A stretch of 64,000 nt of DNA from NCBI GenBank assembly GCA_019828595.1, contig JAHQRK010000026.1, forward strand, positions 956,635 through 1,020,634, read 5' to 3'. Origin of the DNA: Aphanomyces cochlioides (Eukaryota > Oomycota > Saprolegniomycetes > Saprolegniales > Verrucalvaceae). Below the pieces are notes generated by a model. That model made no database searches. It saw nothing but the letters and a program-made list of their open reading frames with translations, and was not told where the DNA came from. Shown here piece by piece: positions 61,935-64,000 of this stretch; within the stretch, counting starts at the first letter, position 1; the number at the start of each line of letters is the position of its first letter. A program made the translations under genes and the position numbers.

Positions 61935-62051
61935 TGAGTGACCAATTTACTGCAGACCAACATCATTATCCGGAAAGCTAATTTTCGTTATCAACTTGCA
62001 AAAAAGAACTTGGTACCATATAGCAGCATTTCATTTTTATAGGGCACCATT
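61645..62051. repeat. Diverged duplication, copy 2 (partner 5142-5550)
   Basis: Same orientation as copy 1; see that entry for shared words. It lies between the capsid-like cassette and the subtelomeric repeats. Confidence 0.8.
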
Positions 62052-62928
62052 TGTGGCCGCGTAAATTAAATTCAGTCTTATTGCCAGTTGGGTGCCATTT
62101 GAGTTAGATATATAGTGTTATTTTCCACTATTCTAGCTATGTTTTCCCGCTCGAATCTCCCCAAACAGTGCTCTGGTCGCCGAGATATGAGGCTTCAAAG
62201 CTGGTGGTCCGACTTTTCCGACAAAATTTGAGGTTTGAGTTTTTGGTATCGTTCAACTCGTCTCAGCGACACCAATGTTGCTGTATAATTCAATTGAGCA
62301 ATTCGGTCTTCATTTTGAGTTATTAATAAAAAGCTGGAGTGTAATATGTAGTATAAAACTGTTTCAAACAAGAATACTATAACTAATGACATATATGTTG
62401 TAAACTAGTTGATGCTTTCCCAAAACTGTTTTTTAGTTTTCTCGAAACTCAGAATTTTCACCAATTTCCCATCAACATACTTTGCACCTCAATTTCTCGA
62501 AAATTGGTACCTGGTTGATAAGACTGGTTTTTATTTACGCGGCTTCATTTAGCAACGGCCTCATTCAGCAAGAAGCAATCTTCTGAAAGTTAAGCTAATA
62601 CGTCAAAATGCTTAAATTCTGAAATTAGCTAGTAGGTAAAAATGCATATAATTGAAGAGACGACGACAAATGCCCATTCTCTCTGAAAAGATTTGAGCTC
62701 TTCGGATCTAAAGAGATCACCCCAAACCACCACTCTTTCCCTCTTATTACCCAATCTACATCTCGGTGGCCGACACTTTTGAACGTCGCTGCTACTTATG
62801 CAAAACCGTCAATGCACAGTACATGTACTGTAACAGTTTTTCAAAAGGAAGCAAATTCAAGAAGGAATTAAATCATCTTAGACTCCTGCAAACTTGAATG
62901 TTTCGTGTTGACGATAGCCTTAATCGTC
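62052..62928. other. No recognised gene, AT-rich
   Basis: Only a 65-codon ORF (62195-62392, minus) with a hydrophobic stretch (LVIVFLFETVLYYILHSSFL) is present. The word CATTTAGCAACG (62548) recalls the end of the 5142-5550 repeat (CATTTAGCAACGAC). Confidence 0.35.
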
Positions 62929-62970
62929 GTTTGGGGGTTTGGGGGTAAGCAGGGAGAGGCGACGGGACCA

Positions 62971-63104
62971 CGCGAGCGAAGCGAGCTTTGTCACAAAGGG
63001 GTGAATTAAAAATTAACGCTACAACTACGGAGCGAAGCGACCACGCGCTTTAGCGCGTCACGCCCGAAGGGCGTCCGGAGGGTCTGGGAGGCGGAGCCTC
63101 CCAG
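62971..63104. repeat. Cluster of GC-rich mini-hairpins
   Basis: GAGCGAAGCGA occurs twice (62974-62984 and 63030-63040). Then come three perfect hairpins in a row: ACGCGCT-TT-AGCGCGT (63043-63058), ACGCCC-GAA-GGGCGT (63060-63074) and CTGGGAGGC-GGA-GCCTCCCAG (63084-63104). The dense array of GNA-looped short stems is unlike the AT-rich surroundings and more like intergenic hairpins of some organelle, phage or large-virus genomes. Confidence 0.85.
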
Positions 63105-63406
63105 GGCTCGTTTTAATTGGTTGTAGGCACTTGTAATCTAATTTCATTGGTCCTTTCGTTTGCCTTCTTCAGTGTGAGTTATGTCGCTGATTGTGCAAGC
63201 ATGAAGTGACTGAGGGGATCAGTTAGTCAGTTCAGAAGCTTGCCAGCTTTATCCGGATATCCGGATAAGGGGGATTTGGGGGCCCCGGGGGGATTTTCGG
63301 GGGCCCCTGGGGGGATTTCCATGGGGGAAGTTCCTTGGGGAGGAAGTTCCATGGAAGTTTGGGGTTTAGGGGTTTCGGGGTTGGGGGTTTCGGGGGTTGG
63401 TGGTTT

Positions 63407-63456
63407 CACCCCGACACCTGTACTAGTTGTCGAGTAGACTAGCAGGTGTCGGGGTG
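63407..63456. repeat. 14-bp inverted repeat with 22-nt spacer
   Basis: CACCCCGACACCTG (63407-63420) and CAGGTGTCGGGGTG (63443-63456), separated by a spacer holding ACTAG twice. It could be a termini pair or a cruciform in the G-rich subtelomeric stretch. Confidence 0.85.
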
Positions 63457-63659
63457 GTGTCTAGTTTGAGTCGAGATGGACTAAGTTTAGACTTTAAGGT
63501 TGGTGGTTTGAGATAGCATATTGCTATGCGATCTACCCCGATTTGTCGTAGACCTTCTTTATATGAATCAAAGTATAATAGTCTCTTCAATTCGTGAGAA
63601 GAAGGCCCGTTTGGATTATACGGAACTTTATAGTATATGACTTTCTCATGTGCTTTTGG

Positions 63660-64000
63660 TTTGGGGGTTTGGGGGTTTGGGGGTTTGGGGGTTTTGGGGG
63701 TTTGGGGGTTTGGGGGTTTGGGGGTTTGGGGGTTTGGGGGTTTGGGGGTTTGGGGGTTTGGGGGTTTGGGGGTTTGGGGGTTTGGGGGTTTGGGGGTTTG
63801 GGGGTTTGGGGGTTTGGGGGTTTGGGGGTTTGGGGGTTTGGGGGTTTGGGGGTTTGGGGGTTTGGGGGTTTGGGGGTTTGGGGTTTGGGGGTTTGGGGGT
63901 TTGGGGTTGGGGGTTTGGGGGTTTGGGGGTTTGGGGGTTTGGGGGTTTGGGGGTTTGGGGGTTTGGGGGTTTGGGGGTTTGGGGGTTTGGGGGTTTGGGG
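63660..64000. repeat. (TTTGGGGG)n terminal array, candidate telomere
   Basis: About 42 head-to-tail copies of TTTGGGGG run to the edge of the window, with rare variants lacking or adding a base (TTTTGGGGG, TTTGGGG). The G-rich strand points outward, as at a right-hand chromosome end. Short interstitial copies occur at 62929-62945. Known oomycete telomeres are TTTAGGG-like, so the unit is unusual. A plain G-rich microsatellite at a contig end is the alternative. Confidence 0.7.

Noticed and set aside
58540..62930. Rep or helicase gene accompanying the capsid-like ORF
   Set aside because: No Walker A or HUH-type motif was found in any frame of the flanking sequence.

Overview
The window looks like a subtelomeric stretch of a eukaryotic chromosome, most likely an oomycete and probably close to Saprolegnia/Aphanomyces. 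The reasons are very short GT-AG introns (38-52 bp in five genes whose exons I could join by hand), secreted mucin-like proteins ending in PAN/Apple domains, a chromodomain Ty3/gypsy element, and Harbinger, MULE, hAT, mariner, KDZ and LINE remains. No rRNA, tRNA or CRISPR was seen. The right edge is about 340 bp of an 8-bp repeat, TTTGGGGG, with the G-rich strand running outward, which could be a telomere or a G-rich microsatellite.

Layout: 0-16.9 kb is decayed transposon territory: an internally deleted Harbinger, a MULE with four in-frame stops, two CAGTG-ended MITEs, a frameshifted KDZ transposase and a LINE tail. 17.0-25.7 kb is a cluster of secreted mucin/PAN genes, one intact (17012-19282) and four broken, plus an intact 465-aa protein of unknown function with a duplicated Trp-rich module. 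26.1-40.7 kb holds two glycine-zipper paralogs separated by a 12.7-kb tandem Ty3/gypsy insertion (LTR-internal-LTR-internal-LTR, target duplication ATGAT). 41.1-47.2 kb is a compact housekeeping island: ARL2BP, a calponin-homology protein, a Mediator-30-like protein, glutathione synthetase and a VTT-domain membrane protein, spaced by about 75-215 bp. 47.4-52.6 kb is another mucin/PAN gene on the minus strand, split by a 2.6-kb hAT element that carries a 97-bp-arm palindrome. 53.2-58.5 kb has a second MULE (itself split by a Tourist-like MITE), a minisatellite, a complete mariner-like element with Stowaway-like ends and a C2HC/RING-H2 protein.

59.6-61.3 kb is the most novel part. An intact 347-aa protein resembling single-jelly-roll capsid proteins of small CRESS-DNA viruses is followed at once by a 57-aa arginine-rich ORF, and a coiled-coil ORF ends on the opposite strand with zero bases between the two stop codons. 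I found no replication gene or origin. The cassette lies between a CCCCCAAA tract and a decayed repeat whose partner is at 5.1-5.5 kb.

Two themes recur. Short C-rich tracts (CCCCTAAA, CCCCCAAA), resembling telomere repeats or telo-boxes, sit just upstream of several intact genes. Fold-back palindromes (1-nt to 103-nt centres) appear in many places, several of them breaking genes. All functional calls rest on reading motifs by eye; no database search was possible.
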